DNA from: a virus
IMG/VR virus record: IMGVR_UViG_3300017772_000155
Coordinates: 1-22,223 of that record
DNA length: 22,223 nt
Reading direction: 5' to 3' (one strand)
The notes below the pieces were generated by a model, which made no database searches, was not told the origin of the DNA, and saw only the letters and a program-made list of their open reading frames with translations. Shown in pieces: positions 5,972-12,528 of the stretch; position 1 is the first letter of the stretch, and each line of letters starts with the position of its first letter. Both the position numbers and the translations under genes were made by a program.

Positions 5972-6574
5972 ATGGCAGATTTTACAATGCAAACTAAAAA
6001 AGGTTATGATTTCTTTGAAGTATCATCGTCTTTTCAAAAATCAATTCGTAGATGTATGGAAGAGGAATCTCTATACTGGGCAATCGAATTGTGGGAATCC
6101 AATTACAAGGAATACGTATGGAAACGTATGTTAATTATCGCATCGGAAGATGTAGGTATTGCTGAACCTAATATGGTTACAAATATTTGGTCTTTGTATC
6201 AAGTTTATACATTATTAGCAAAGAAAAAGGACAAGCATTGTCCAGAAAAATTACATTTTGTACAGGCAATAGTTATGTTAGCTAGGTGTAAAAAATCCAG
6301 ATATATTGATATGATATTGTGCCAAAAATTTATGTCGCACAAAAATACGTATTTGGAAATACCAGAATGGGCGTATGATATGCACACCAGAAAAGGACGT
6401 AAAATGGGTAGATCTGGTAAAAACGGAATCGCTCATTTTTATGAATCCTCAGCAAAAATAAATAATAACGGAAATGTAGCAGGGGAAAAGGAATTGTTCG
6501 AGCAGGTAATGGAAACCGAAATGAATGAGTTCAAACCAAAAGTCCCTGCAAATTTATTCGATACAGATCAATAA
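5972..6574 (+). CDS. RarA/MgsA C-terminal-domain-like protein without ATPase (200 aa)
   Basis: Residues 10-70 resemble the helical C-terminal region of RarA/MgsA, the replication-restart ATPase: QKSIRRCMEEESLYWAIEL followed by VWKRMLIIASEDVGIAEP (49-66). The latter parallels the RarA stretch R-R-L-x-x-x-A-S-E-D-I-G-L-A-D-P. In RarA this part drives tetramer formation. The AAA+ ATPase part is absent, so the phage protein could bind host RarA or act alone at forks or DNA ends. It has a Lys/Arg-rich stretch near 145-155 (RKGRKMGRSGKNG) and a C-terminal VPANLFDTDQ. It follows a consensus promoter with an A-rich leader and directly precedes the terminase genes. The domain call rests on remembered motif similarity. 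Confidence 0.65.
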   Translation: MADFTMQTKKGYDFFEVSSSFQKSIRRCMEEESLYWAIELWESNYKEYVWKRMLIIASEDVGIAEPNMVTNIWSLYQVYTLLAKKKDKHCPEKLHFVQAIVMLARCKKSRYIDMILCQKFMSHKNTYLEIPEWAYDMHTRKGRKMGRSGKNGIAHFYESSAKINNNGNVAGEKELFEQVMETEMNEFKPKVPANLFDTDQ

Positions 6575-6575
6575 T

Positions 6576-6965
6576 ATGAAAAGCAAAGAAAAATTTTTAG
6601 AAAACTTTAAATTGTCGTTAGGTAACATTAGTATAAGTTGTGAAGCGTCTGGCATATCTCGTCAGACGTATTACAATTGGACAAAGCAAGATGCGGATTT
6701 CTCAAGTCAATGTAGAGATATTGAAGAACGTAATCTAGATCTAGCAGAAATGAAATTGCTAAGTGCTATTAGGGAAGGTAAAACCGCAGAGTTATTGTTT
6801 TACTTAAAGACCAAAGGCAAGAAGCGAGGATACGTAGAACGCCAAGAGATAACAGGAGCAGAAGGACAGCAATTGTTTGAAGTACGAATCATAGATACAG
6901 CAGATCAACTTGAAAGTAATACACACGAACAAAGTATTCCGACACTTACAACAGGACAGGAGTAA
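6576..6965 (+). CDS. terS: Terminase small subunit (129 aa)
   Basis: The start at 6576 is preferred over an in-frame ATG at 6525 because it sits one base after the upstream stop and gives the expected short N-terminus. Residues 14-36 form a helix-turn-helix (LGNISISCEASGISRQTYYNW), as in small terminases that recognise the packaging site. Next come an acidic helix (DIEERNLDLAEMKLLSAI) and LLFYLKTKGKKRGYVERQEITG (70-91), a stretch very typical of phage small terminases. It forms the DNA-recognition part of the packaging motor with the large subunit encoded just downstream. The gene overlaps the large subunit by 56 bases, so the two are probably translationally coupled. Confidence 0.85.
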   Translation: MKSKEKFLENFKLSLGNISISCEASGISRQTYYNWTKQDADFSSQCRDIEERNLDLAEMKLLSAIREGKTAELLFYLKTKGKKRGYVERQEITGAEGQQLFEVRIIDTADQLESNTHEQSIPTLTTGQE

Positions 6966-8064
6966 GATAGTAGTACAGCAAGGTGGTACACGTTCTGGAA
7001 AAACGTATAACATTTTGATGTGGATCATTTTCGCCTATTGTCAACAAAACAAGGGTAAGATGGTTACTGTCGTGCGTAAATCATTTCCTGCTGTTAGGGG
7101 TACTGTTATGCGTGACTTTTTTCAGATCCTGCGAGATTACAATATGTACTCAGAAGATTTGCATAGCAAGTCTAATAATGAATATGTAATAGAAGGTAAC
7201 ACTGTCGAGTTTATTTCATTAGACATACCGCAAAAGATACGAGGTAGGAAACGTGATCTGCTATTTGTAAATGAAGCAAACGAATTAAACTTCGAGGACT
7301 GGCAACAGTTAGTATTCAGAACAACGGAACAAATCATAATAGATTACAATCCATCGGAGGAGTTTCACTGGATATATGACAAAGTATTAACTAGAGATGA
7401 TTGCTCTTTTTATCAGACTACGTATCTAGATAATCCGTTTCTGCCAGTTCAGATCGTAGAAGAGATAGAACGACTTAAAGAAACAGACGAGAACTACTGG
7501 AGAGTATACGGACTAGGAGAACGTGGTCAGAGTCGATCTCTTGTATTTACTTTCAGTACGATACCTAGTATACCACCTAGAGCAAAACTAATTAGCTACG
7601 GACTGGATTTTGGATTTAGTAATGATCCTACAGCAATGGTCGGTACTTATATGGAAGGCGACAATATCTATGTAAACGAATTGATATATCGTACAGGTAT
7701 GACAAACCAAGATATAGCAAATGAATTAGGTAAACTAGGACTAGATAGGCGTGATGAGGTTTTTGCAGATAGTTCTGAACCTAAAAGTATAGAAGAGATC
7801 CATCGAATGGGTTGGAATGTAAAGTCGGTAAGCAAAGGAACGATCAATCAAGGTATAGATATGTTACGAAGGTACAAGTTGCATATAACAGAAAGCAGTA
7901 GTAATGTCATAAAGGAGATGCGAAACTATAAATACATTGAAGATAAAAACGGAGATCTAACTAACAAGCCGTTAGATAAATACAATCACGCTTGTGACGC
8001 TCTCAGATACTCAGTAATTAACAAACTGAACAGACCAAACTACGGAACATACGCTATTAGATAA
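6910..8064 (+). CDS. terL: Terminase large subunit (384 aa, TTG start)
   Basis: This is the packaging ATPase and nuclease. Seen: Walker A G25-G-T-R-S-G-K-T32; Walker B DLLFVNEA (116-123) with catalytic E122; a C-terminal RNase H-like nuclease with D233 (GLDFGFSNDPTA), D287 (VFADSSEP) and D363 (HACDALRYS). It belongs to the PBSX/phage large-terminase type and has a normal length. The frame opens after a TAG at 6892, and the only usual start before Walker A is TTG at 6910; the next ATG (7018) would delete Walker A. So TTG, inside terS, is very likely the true start. No intein or frameshift is seen. It is followed by a promoter region and small genes, not by a portal gene. Confidence 0.95.
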   Translation: MKVIHTNKVFRHLQQDRSKIVVQQGGTRSGKTYNILMWIIFAYCQQNKGKMVTVVRKSFPAVRGTVMRDFFQILRDYNMYSEDLHSKSNNEYVIEGNTVEFISLDIPQKIRGRKRDLLFVNEANELNFEDWQQLVFRTTEQIIIDYNPSEEFHWIYDKVLTRDDCSFYQTTYLDNPFLPVQIVEEIERLKETDENYWRVYGLGERGQSRSLVFTFSTIPSIPPRAKLISYGLDFGFSNDPTAMVGTYMEGDNIYVNELIYRTGMTNQDIANELGKLGLDRRDEVFADSSEPKSIEEIHRMGWNVKSVSKGTINQGIDMLRRYKLHITESSSNVIKEMRNYKYIEDKNGDLTNKPLDKYNHACDALRYSVINKLNRPNYGTYAIR

Positions 8065-8080
8065 AAAAAAAGATTTTTAT

Positions 8081-8111
8081 TTTGACACTATTGTAAACAT
8101 TCGTACGTTTA
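8081..8111 (+). promoter_or_regulatory. Near-consensus Bacteroidota promoter
   Basis: TTTG at 8081-8084, a 19-base spacer, and TACGTTTA at 8104-8111, one base off TAnnTTTG. It sits between terL and the 8143 gene and is followed by an A-rich leader (repeated AAACAAA) with no Shine-Dalgarno site. Confidence 0.7.
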
Positions 8112-8142
8112 TACCAACAAACAAATAAACAAAAAAAACATT

Positions 8143-8520
8143 ATGAGTGATTTTCAAAACATTAGAATAATCTGGGAGTTCATCAAGGACGAGTTAGACC
8201 TAGAACCTACAAAGGAAGAAATGTCAGTTTTACTTACAGAGATGGATATGGAATATGATGTCTATGCTGAACTAGATGGCGGAGAATGGCGTGTTATACA
8301 CGAGGACGTTATAGACGACATAGCAACAGACGAAATCAAAGACTTAGTACAAGACTGCTACCTTAATGGAACAGACTTAGATAAACACTGGTGGATAGAG
8401 ATCGATTGGGAGAAAACTGCAAGGAACTGTATTACAGCTGATGGGTACGGACACCACTTCTCTTCGTACGATGGTAATGAGTTTGAACTCAATGGGTGGT
8501 ATTTCTTTAGGGTAAATTAG
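8143..8520 (+). CDS. Acidic protein with ArdA-like C-terminus, putative antirestriction (125 aa)
   Basis: About 32 of 125 residues are Asp or Glu against 9 Lys or Arg, giving a strong negative charge as in DNA mimics. The C-terminal part, WIEIDWEKTARNCI (84-97) and then a tail ending GWYFFRVN, resembles the ending of ArdA-type proteins (a D-x-E-x-x-A-R-x motif followed by Y-x-F-R). ArdA proteins copy the shape of B-form DNA and block type I restriction enzymes. The gene has its own near-consensus promoter and a following one, so it may be expressed strongly or at a separate time. The ArdA link is a remembered resemblance over a short segment; another acidic inhibitor is possible. Confidence 0.5.
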   Translation: MSDFQNIRIIWEFIKDELDLEPTKEEMSVLLTEMDMEYDVYAELDGGEWRVIHEDVIDDIATDEIKDLVQDCYLNGTDLDKHWWIEIDWEKTARNCITADGYGHHFSSYDGNEFELNGWYFFRVN

Positions 8521-8532
8521 TTTACATATTTG
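8502..8532 (+). promoter_or_regulatory. Bacteroidota-type promoter, two mismatches
   Basis: TTTC at 8502-8505, a 19-base spacer, and CATATTTG at 8525-8532: one mismatch in each element of TTTG-N19-TAnnTTTG. The -33 element lies in the end of the ArdA-like gene. A long A-rich leader follows up to the ATG at 8581. Confidence 0.55.
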
Positions 8533-8580
8533 TACAATTAAAATATTATCTGTAAGTTTAATAAACAAAAAAACAAAACA

Positions 8581-8868
8581 ATGTCAGCATTTCAAATTTT
8601 CGGTTATCACAAAGACTATTGGATCAATGGTAAATATGTAGGTCATATTCGTATGGCAGAACCAGATCGGGATCTTCACGGATACTCTGGACGTATTACA
8701 GAGGTTCTAACGCAACCAATTCAATTAAACAACAAAACACTACCTGTAGGGGTAAAAGTAACACACGAGTGCATTCCATTGTGTGGAAAAATCAAGGGAG
8801 CAACACTCAATGATAGATTGCAGGTATTAAAAGAGCATTATCAAAATTCACCTTATAAACAAAAATAG
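8581..8868 (+). CDS. Hypothetical protein (95 aa)
   Basis: A 95-residue protein not assigned to any family. It begins MSAFQIFGYHKDYWINGKYVG, a beta-rich, aromatic start, followed by an acidic and arginine-containing turn (MAEPDRDLHGYSGRI). A middle beta hairpin (PIQLNNKTLPVGVKVTHECIPLCGK) contains two Cys four residues apart. The C-terminus is a basic helix. It has its own promoter at 8502 and an A-rich leader, which supports expression. It heads a run of four small genes ending at the 9586 terminator; such runs usually hold host-takeover or accessory functions, but nothing specific can be said. Confidence 0.65.
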   Translation: MSAFQIFGYHKDYWINGKYVGHIRMAEPDRDLHGYSGRITEVLTQPIQLNNKTLPVGVKVTHECIPLCGKIKGATLNDRLQVLKEHYQNSPYKQK

Positions 8869-8869
8869 T

Positions 8870-9025
8870 ATGAGAACACAAGCAGACGATCTAAGAGTCG
8901 AGAAACAAAACCTATTAGGTATTATGGCACATATCGAAAAACTGGGAGCAACCGATACAGATATGTACAAGTATTATCAAAACCGCTACTATGATGTAGT
9001 TAGCACAATAAACAACATACGATGA
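8870..9025 (+). CDS. Small hypothetical protein (51 aa)
   Basis: A 51-codon frame starting right after the preceding stop (TAG, one base, ATG) and ending in an ATGA overlap with the next gene. It is mainly helical: MRTQADDLRVEKQNLLGIMA, then a Tyr-rich helix (DMYKYYQNRYYDVV). No domain is recognised. The tight fit and the continuous helical pattern support translation. Confidence 0.5.
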   Translation: MRTQADDLRVEKQNLLGIMAHIEKLGATDTDMYKYYQNRYYDVVSTINNIR

Positions 9026-9276
9026 CTAGATACGAACAAGACCAAAAGGTAGCTATCAAAATAAACGATGGCATTGCAACAAGAGCGTGGTACAACTTAG
9101 TAGTTAGTATCAGAGATGTAAAATTATGGAAGGCAGGTATGAAACCTCACAGGCATTGGCGGATCACTGACGTTAAAAATTACTTTGGAGTTAAAGGTAA
9201 TACGCAAAAGGTTCTAGACCAGTTAGTTACATTAAAAGAAGAGTACGAAACAGGCAAAACAAATTTGACAAATTAG
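9022..9276 (+). CDS. Hypothetical phage protein (84 aa)
   Basis: An 84-residue basic protein with AWYNLVVSIRDVKLWKAGM (22-40), PHRHWRITDVKNYFGVKG (42-59), then a helix ending in a charged tail. The HWRITDVKNYFGVKGNTQKVLDQL part looks like a short helix-turn-helix, and similar sequences recur in Bacteroidota phages as unnamed small proteins. A DNA-binding role is possible but not shown. It is ATGA-coupled to the gene upstream. Confidence 0.6.
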   Translation: MTRYEQDQKVAIKINDGIATRAWYNLVVSIRDVKLWKAGMKPHRHWRITDVKNYFGVKGNTQKVLDQLVTLKEEYETGKTNLTN

Positions 9277-9298
9277 ACACCTATAAAAAAAGGAACAA

Positions 9299-9562
9299 AT
9301 GAAAGAAGCATTTATATTAAAAACAATATCGTTACACTCTAGTCCAGACGTAGTTCATATTGAATCTATAGGATACGATCAAAGCGAAGCATTAATGATT
9401 GAGTATGACGCAAGAGCATTGTTAGAGGATATACCTTCATTGTATAGAATGGCAAAGCAATCAATCGAACAAGGAGAAAAATACGAACGTAAGAAATACA
9501 AAGAGTTTGAAAAACAACTAGCAGAAGATTTCAAAGGTAAGCGTGGTAGACCACGTAAGTAG
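9299..9562 (+). CDS. Hypothetical protein with C-terminal AT-hook (87 aa)
   Basis: The N-terminal half (residues 1-35) is beta-rich, the middle is a charged helix (MAKQSIEQGEKYERKKYKEFEKQLAEDF), and the last eight residues, GKRGRPRK, contain the AT-hook core R-G-R-P flanked by basic residues. AT-hooks bind the minor groove of AT-rich DNA, so the protein may coat or organise DNA or modulate transcription. A preceding 22-base gap has an A-rich leader. The gene ends 24 bases before a strong terminator, so it is the last gene of the small-gene unit. Confidence 0.6.
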   Translation: MKEAFILKTISLHSSPDVVHIESIGYDQSEALMIEYDARALLEDIPSLYRMAKQSIEQGEKYERKKYKEFEKQLAEDFKGKRGRPRK

Positions 9563-9585
9563 TGATTATTTTTTAGTTAATGACT

Positions 9586-9613
9586 GGGGTAGCAGAGATG
9601 TTGCCCCTTTTTT
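9586..9613 (+). terminator. Rho-independent terminator
   Basis: An 8-bp stem GGGGTAGC (9586-9593) with GTTGCCCC (9600-9607), including two G-U pairs, a 6-base loop, then six T. It separates the small-gene unit from the tail genes. Confidence 0.85.
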
Positions 9614-9642
9614 ATGTCTAGTACAATTGTCGTTAGTAATTT

Positions 9643-9654
9643 GTTATATATAAT
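9643..9654 (+). promoter_or_regulatory. GTTATATATAAT element, copy 1 of a recurrent late-gene motif
   Basis: GTTATATATAAT lies just after the terminator and 27 bases upstream of the tail chaperone ATG. The same GTTATATA core occurs before genes at 16711, 17943 and 20264. It could be the core of a late promoter used by a phage factor or another start-proximal signal. It does not fit TAnnTTTG. Confidence 0.4.
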
Positions 9655-9669
9655 ATAAAGCGATCTAAG

Positions 9670-10323
9670 ATGCAAATAGAAATAGAAGTACCCTCTAACC
9701 TATCGGAAATAACTTTACAGCAATACACACGTTATTTAAATCTCATAGAGGTTAATCAAGACGTAGAACACATAGACAAGTTTATGTCGTTGAAGATGTT
9801 AGAAATCTTTTGTAATGTTCCGTATAAGTCAGCATTAGAATTAAAAATAACTGATGTAAACAGGGTAGTGGATCACATAGTAGAACTGCTAAATCAAAAA
9901 CCAGAACTAGTACAAACGTTTACAATTGGAGATACAGAATTTGGTTTCATTCCTAAGTTAGACGATATGACATTTGGGGAGTATATAGATTTAGATCAGT
10001 TTCTAGGTAACTGGGAGAATATGTATAAAGCAATGGCAGTATTATACAGACCAATCAACAAGCGAGTAGGTAAGTTTTATAATATAAAAGAATACTCTGG
10101 GGACAGCTACTGGGAAGCAATGCAGTTAACACCATTAGACGCAGTATTAAGTTCTACACTTTTTTTTTATCATTTAGGGATCGACTTGTCGAAACTTATG
10201 ACGAACTCTTTACTGGAGAATCAAGCGGAAGTAACCTTGCCAAAGGATTTGGAAAAAAATGGGGTTGGTATCAATCAGTTTACGCACTCGCTCAAGGAGA
10301 TGTTAGACGATATGAAAATATAA
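9670..10323 (+). CDS. Tail assembly chaperone, short form (gpG-like, 217 aa)
   Basis: This is the zero-frame product of a gene with the lambda G/GT layout. It is helical, starts MQIEIEVPSNLSEITLQQY and lies shortly upstream of the tail proteins and tape measure. The sequence alone gives no strong family motif. The call rests on a slippery site near its 3' end and a following -1 frame whose 53 residues look like the C-terminal part of phage tail chaperones (see next entries). In lambda the short form coats the tape measure and the long form recruits the tail tube protein. Upstream are a terminator and a GTTATATA element, so this is the first gene of the tail unit. Confidence 0.7.
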   Translation: MQIEIEVPSNLSEITLQQYTRYLNLIEVNQDVEHIDKFMSLKMLEIFCNVPYKSALELKITDVNRVVDHIVELLNQKPELVQTFTIGDTEFGFIPKLDDMTFGEYIDLDQFLGNWENMYKAMAVLYRPINKRVGKFYNIKEYSGDSYWEAMQLTPLDAVLSSTLFFYHLGIDLSKLMTNSLLENQAEVTLPKDLEKNGVGINQFTHSLKEMLDDMKI

Positions 10324-10421
10324 CTAGTATGAATATGCACACGTGTTTATTAGCACTTAGTTTCGAAAAAGAAAAGCAAGAAATAGAAAACAAGAACATA
10401 CAAAATAAATTTAAGAGATGA
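9670..10421 (+). CDS. Tail assembly chaperone, frameshifted long form (gpGT-like, about 250 aa)
   Basis: After the -1 slip the protein continues KWGWYQSVYALAQGDVRRYE, then NITSMNMHTCLLALSFEKEK and ends NKNIQNKFKR at the TGA 10419-10421, adding 53 codons from 10260. The extension has no ribosome start of its own near 10260 and carries the WGWY...YALAxGD...ITxxNxHxCLxxLxFEKEK pattern of phage tail chaperone T-domains, which supports translation as a fusion. Its stop overlaps the next ATG as ATGA, as normal genes do here. An internal ATG at 10329 exists but would start past the conserved part. Confidence 0.7.
10254..10260 (+). promoter_or_regulatory. -1 ribosomal frameshift slippery heptamer A AAA AAT
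   Basis: In the zero frame the codons read GAA AAA AAT, so A10254, AAA 10255-10257 and AAT 10258-10260 form a canonical X XXY YYZ heptamer. Slipping back one base re-pairs AAA in both sites and continues with TGG at 10260. The frame reached has no stop until 10419-10421. Confidence 0.75.
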
Positions 10422-10906
10422 GTTTAGCAAAAGGAAGTAGAGCATTCTATAGATTAACCGAAGCAGTAAGGGATTTCTTATTAACCTTAGATGACGTTAA
10501 TACAGTAACCTTTGGCGATATAACGGAGGTTGACTTGAATAAGCACACTATATTCCCTTTGTCGCACGTAATGGTAAACAACGTAACCCTAAGTGATGGA
10601 ACACTAACGTTTAGCGTAACAGTATTAGCAATGGACGTAGTACACGAGGATAAAGAATTGAACACAGGAAATGTAGACGACACTTATTTTGGTGTAGATA
10701 ACGAACAAGACGTATTGAATACTCAGTTAGCAGTAACTAACTTATTGAACCAGTCTTTGTCTAGGAAATCGTTAAGAGGTAATGGATTTGAATTAACTGG
10801 ATTAGGATCTTGTGAACCATTTACAGATAGATTTGAAAACAAGTTAGCAGGTTGGGCATATACGTTCTCAGCGTTTGTAGCAAACGATATAAACATATGT
10901 GAGTAA
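10418..10906 (+). CDS. Putative tail completion/terminator protein (162 aa)
   Basis: A 162-residue alpha/beta protein. It begins AKGSRAFYRLTEAVRDFLLT (helix). It continues with strands (TVTFGDITEVDL, PLSHVMVNNVTLSDGTLTFSVTVLAMDVV), then helix NEQDVLNTQLAVTNLLNQSL, and ends CEPFTDRFENKLAGWAYTFSAFV. The pattern of helix, long beta sheet and a DRFENKLAGWAxTF ending recurs in Bacteroidota phage genes beside tail genes and fits tail terminator or head-tail joining proteins. The role is inferred from fold pattern and position. It starts in the ATGA overlap with the chaperone extension, and its TAA shares one base with the next ATG. Confidence 0.6.
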   Translation: MSLAKGSRAFYRLTEAVRDFLLTLDDVNTVTFGDITEVDLNKHTIFPLSHVMVNNVTLSDGTLTFSVTVLAMDVVHEDKELNTGNVDDTYFGVDNEQDVLNTQLAVTNLLNQSLSRKSLRGNGFELTGLGSCEPFTDRFENKLAGWAYTFSAFVANDINICE

Positions 10907-11412
10907 TGGATTTGTTAAACACTAAGAAAGCATTAAAGGTTTGGACTGATATAGTAATAGACAGAGCCAAGCGTAATCTTATTAGACAAGACAAGAACGC
11001 TAGTGGTAAATTACTAGAAAGTCTAAAGTCTGGAGAACCTATTTATAAAGATGGAGTATTGTCTACCGACATACAAATGGAAAACTACGGAGTCTTTGTT
11101 GACAAGGGGGTTAGTGGTATAAATAAAAAGTATAACACTCCCTATTCGTATAAAAAGAAGATGCCACCGCCTAGTAAACTAGATAAGTGGACAATACGTA
11201 GAGGTATAGCACCACGTGACGAAAAGGGTAAGTTCTTACCTAGAAAGTCTGTTTTATTTTTAATAGCTAGGGGGATCTATAGGAATGGTATGAAACCAAC
11301 GTTGTTCTTAACTACTCCGTTTAATAGAATGAAAAAGGAATTGCCTGTATCATTAGCAACAGCATTTACAGAAGATGCAAAGGCAGTATTAACAATAGAA
11401 ATAAATAAATAA
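10906..11412 (+). CDS. Putative neck/head-tail joining protein (HK97 gp10-type, 168 aa)
   Basis: A basic 168-residue protein. The helix IVIDRAKRNLIRQDKNASGKLLESL, the hairpin ENYGVFVDKGVSGINKKYNTPYSYKKK and the segment KLDKWTIRRGI are followed by FLIARGIYRNGMKPTLFLTTPF. This order (N-terminal helix, Y-x-x-F-V-D-x-G, a late RxIYxxGxKPxxFL) is that of HK97 gp10-like neck or tail-completion proteins. Position directly after the tail-terminator-like gene fits the connector between head and tail tube. There is a single-base overlap upstream and three bases to the next ATG. The fold is likely; exact role uncertain. Confidence 0.65.
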   Translation: MDLLNTKKALKVWTDIVIDRAKRNLIRQDKNASGKLLESLKSGEPIYKDGVLSTDIQMENYGVFVDKGVSGINKKYNTPYSYKKKMPPPSKLDKWTIRRGIAPRDEKGKFLPRKSVLFLIARGIYRNGMKPTLFLTTPFNRMKKELPVSLATAFTEDAKAVLTIEINK

Positions 11413-11415
11413 AAA

Positions 11416-12528
11416 ATGGCAAACGTATTTGTAAGAAGTCCGTATTATATAAACGCACAGAATTCTCAAGCGATAGGCGGATATGCAATATTAACTATTA
11501 GTACAAGTGGCACAGTCCGTTATACAATTAAAAAAAACACAAGTAGTAACGGAGCAGTATTGTATGAAATATCAGAATTGTTGAGAGATTACCTAGATCA
11601 AGTATTGTATTCAGAAAACGGAGGTTATGGTGTATTTTCTCATAGCATTACTTATAATACAGTTTTGCAATTTTACAATAGTTCTGGTAACTCGGACGGT
11701 AGTGCTGTAGCACAAAGTGGGTTTTGTATTGATGCTTATGGTTATTATATGGAGGGGTATAATCCATCTACGACACGAGGATTAATGCAAAGTAATAATA
11801 TTATATATCGTTTACGTAATTCAGATTGTACAATACCAATTGACATAAACAACGCTACAAAACTTGTTTGGCTAAACAATGGAGAAATTATAGAAACTAG
11901 ATCAATACCAAATAATAGTTGGGTGTTTAGTTATTACTCTAATAGACTTTATGGTGCAGATTCATTCAAAGAAAGAATACAGATAGCAGGAGGAACGTAT
12001 GAAGATAACCAATGTATTTATAAATTCTTAGATACTAATGAATTGTTTGATGTAGATGAGGTTAGGGTAGAAACAACAGACGGACTTAAAATACTGAAAG
12101 TCATAACATTAGAAGAGTGTAGATATAAACCAGTTAAGTTAACATTCTTTAACCGATGGGGGGCGCAACAAGACTTATGGTTCTTTAGAAAATCAGTAGA
12201 GTCGTTAAGTTCTAGTAAGGAAGAATTTAAACGTACTGAAATTAATCCTGCTGGATACTATGATGTGTTAAAACACCCTAGATCTATATTTAACGTAAAA
12301 ACAAAACGTAAGATTACTATCAATACAGGATATGTAGACGAGTCTTATAATGAATTAATGCAAGAGGTTATGCAAAGTGAAAAGGTATGGATAGAACAAG
12401 ACACAATAGTAAGACCTGTTATAGTAACAAGCAATAGTTTAACATTTAAGACAAGTGTAAACGATAAGTTAGTGGACTACAGTTTAGAATTAGACTACGC
12501 TTATGACGAGATACAAAACATTAGATAA
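11416..12528 (+). CDS. Putative tail/baseplate protein (370 aa)
   Basis: A beta-rich protein starting ANVFVRSPYYINAQNSQAIG, with VRYTIKKN and VLYEISELLRDYLDQV (about residues 49-65). Several aromatic strands follow, with a C-terminal region RKITINTGYVDESYNELMQEVM. Proteins with this opening (FVRSPYY, then a ISELxRDYL helix) accompany tail genes in flavobacterial phages but lack an accepted function. They could be a distal tail, baseplate or fibre-linking protein. It precedes the large tail protein without a gap, which suggests co-assembly. No enzymatic motif is seen. Confidence 0.6.
   Translation: MANVFVRSPYYINAQNSQAIGGYAILTISTSGTVRYTIKKNTSSNGAVLYEISELLRDYLDQVLYSENGGYGVFSHSITYNTVLQFYNSSGNSDGSAVAQSGFCIDAYGYYMEGYNPSTTRGLMQSNNIIYRLRNSDCTIPIDINNATKLVWLNNGEIIETRSIPNNSWVFSYYSNRLYGADSFKERIQIAGGTYEDNQCIYKFLDTNELFDVDEVRVETTDGLKILKVITLEECRYKPVKLTFFNRWGAQQDLWFFRKSVESLSSSKEEFKRTEINPAGYYDVLKHPRSIFNVKTKRKITINTGYVDESYNELMQEVMQSEKVWIEQDTIVRPVIVTSNSLTFKTSVNDKLVDYSLELDYAYDEIQNIR

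Noticed and set aside
9264-9290. TTTGACA ... TATAAA as a possible promoter before the AT-hook gene
   Set aside because: The spacing between TTGACA and TATAAA is only about 11 bases and no TAnnTTTG is present 19 bases after TTTG.
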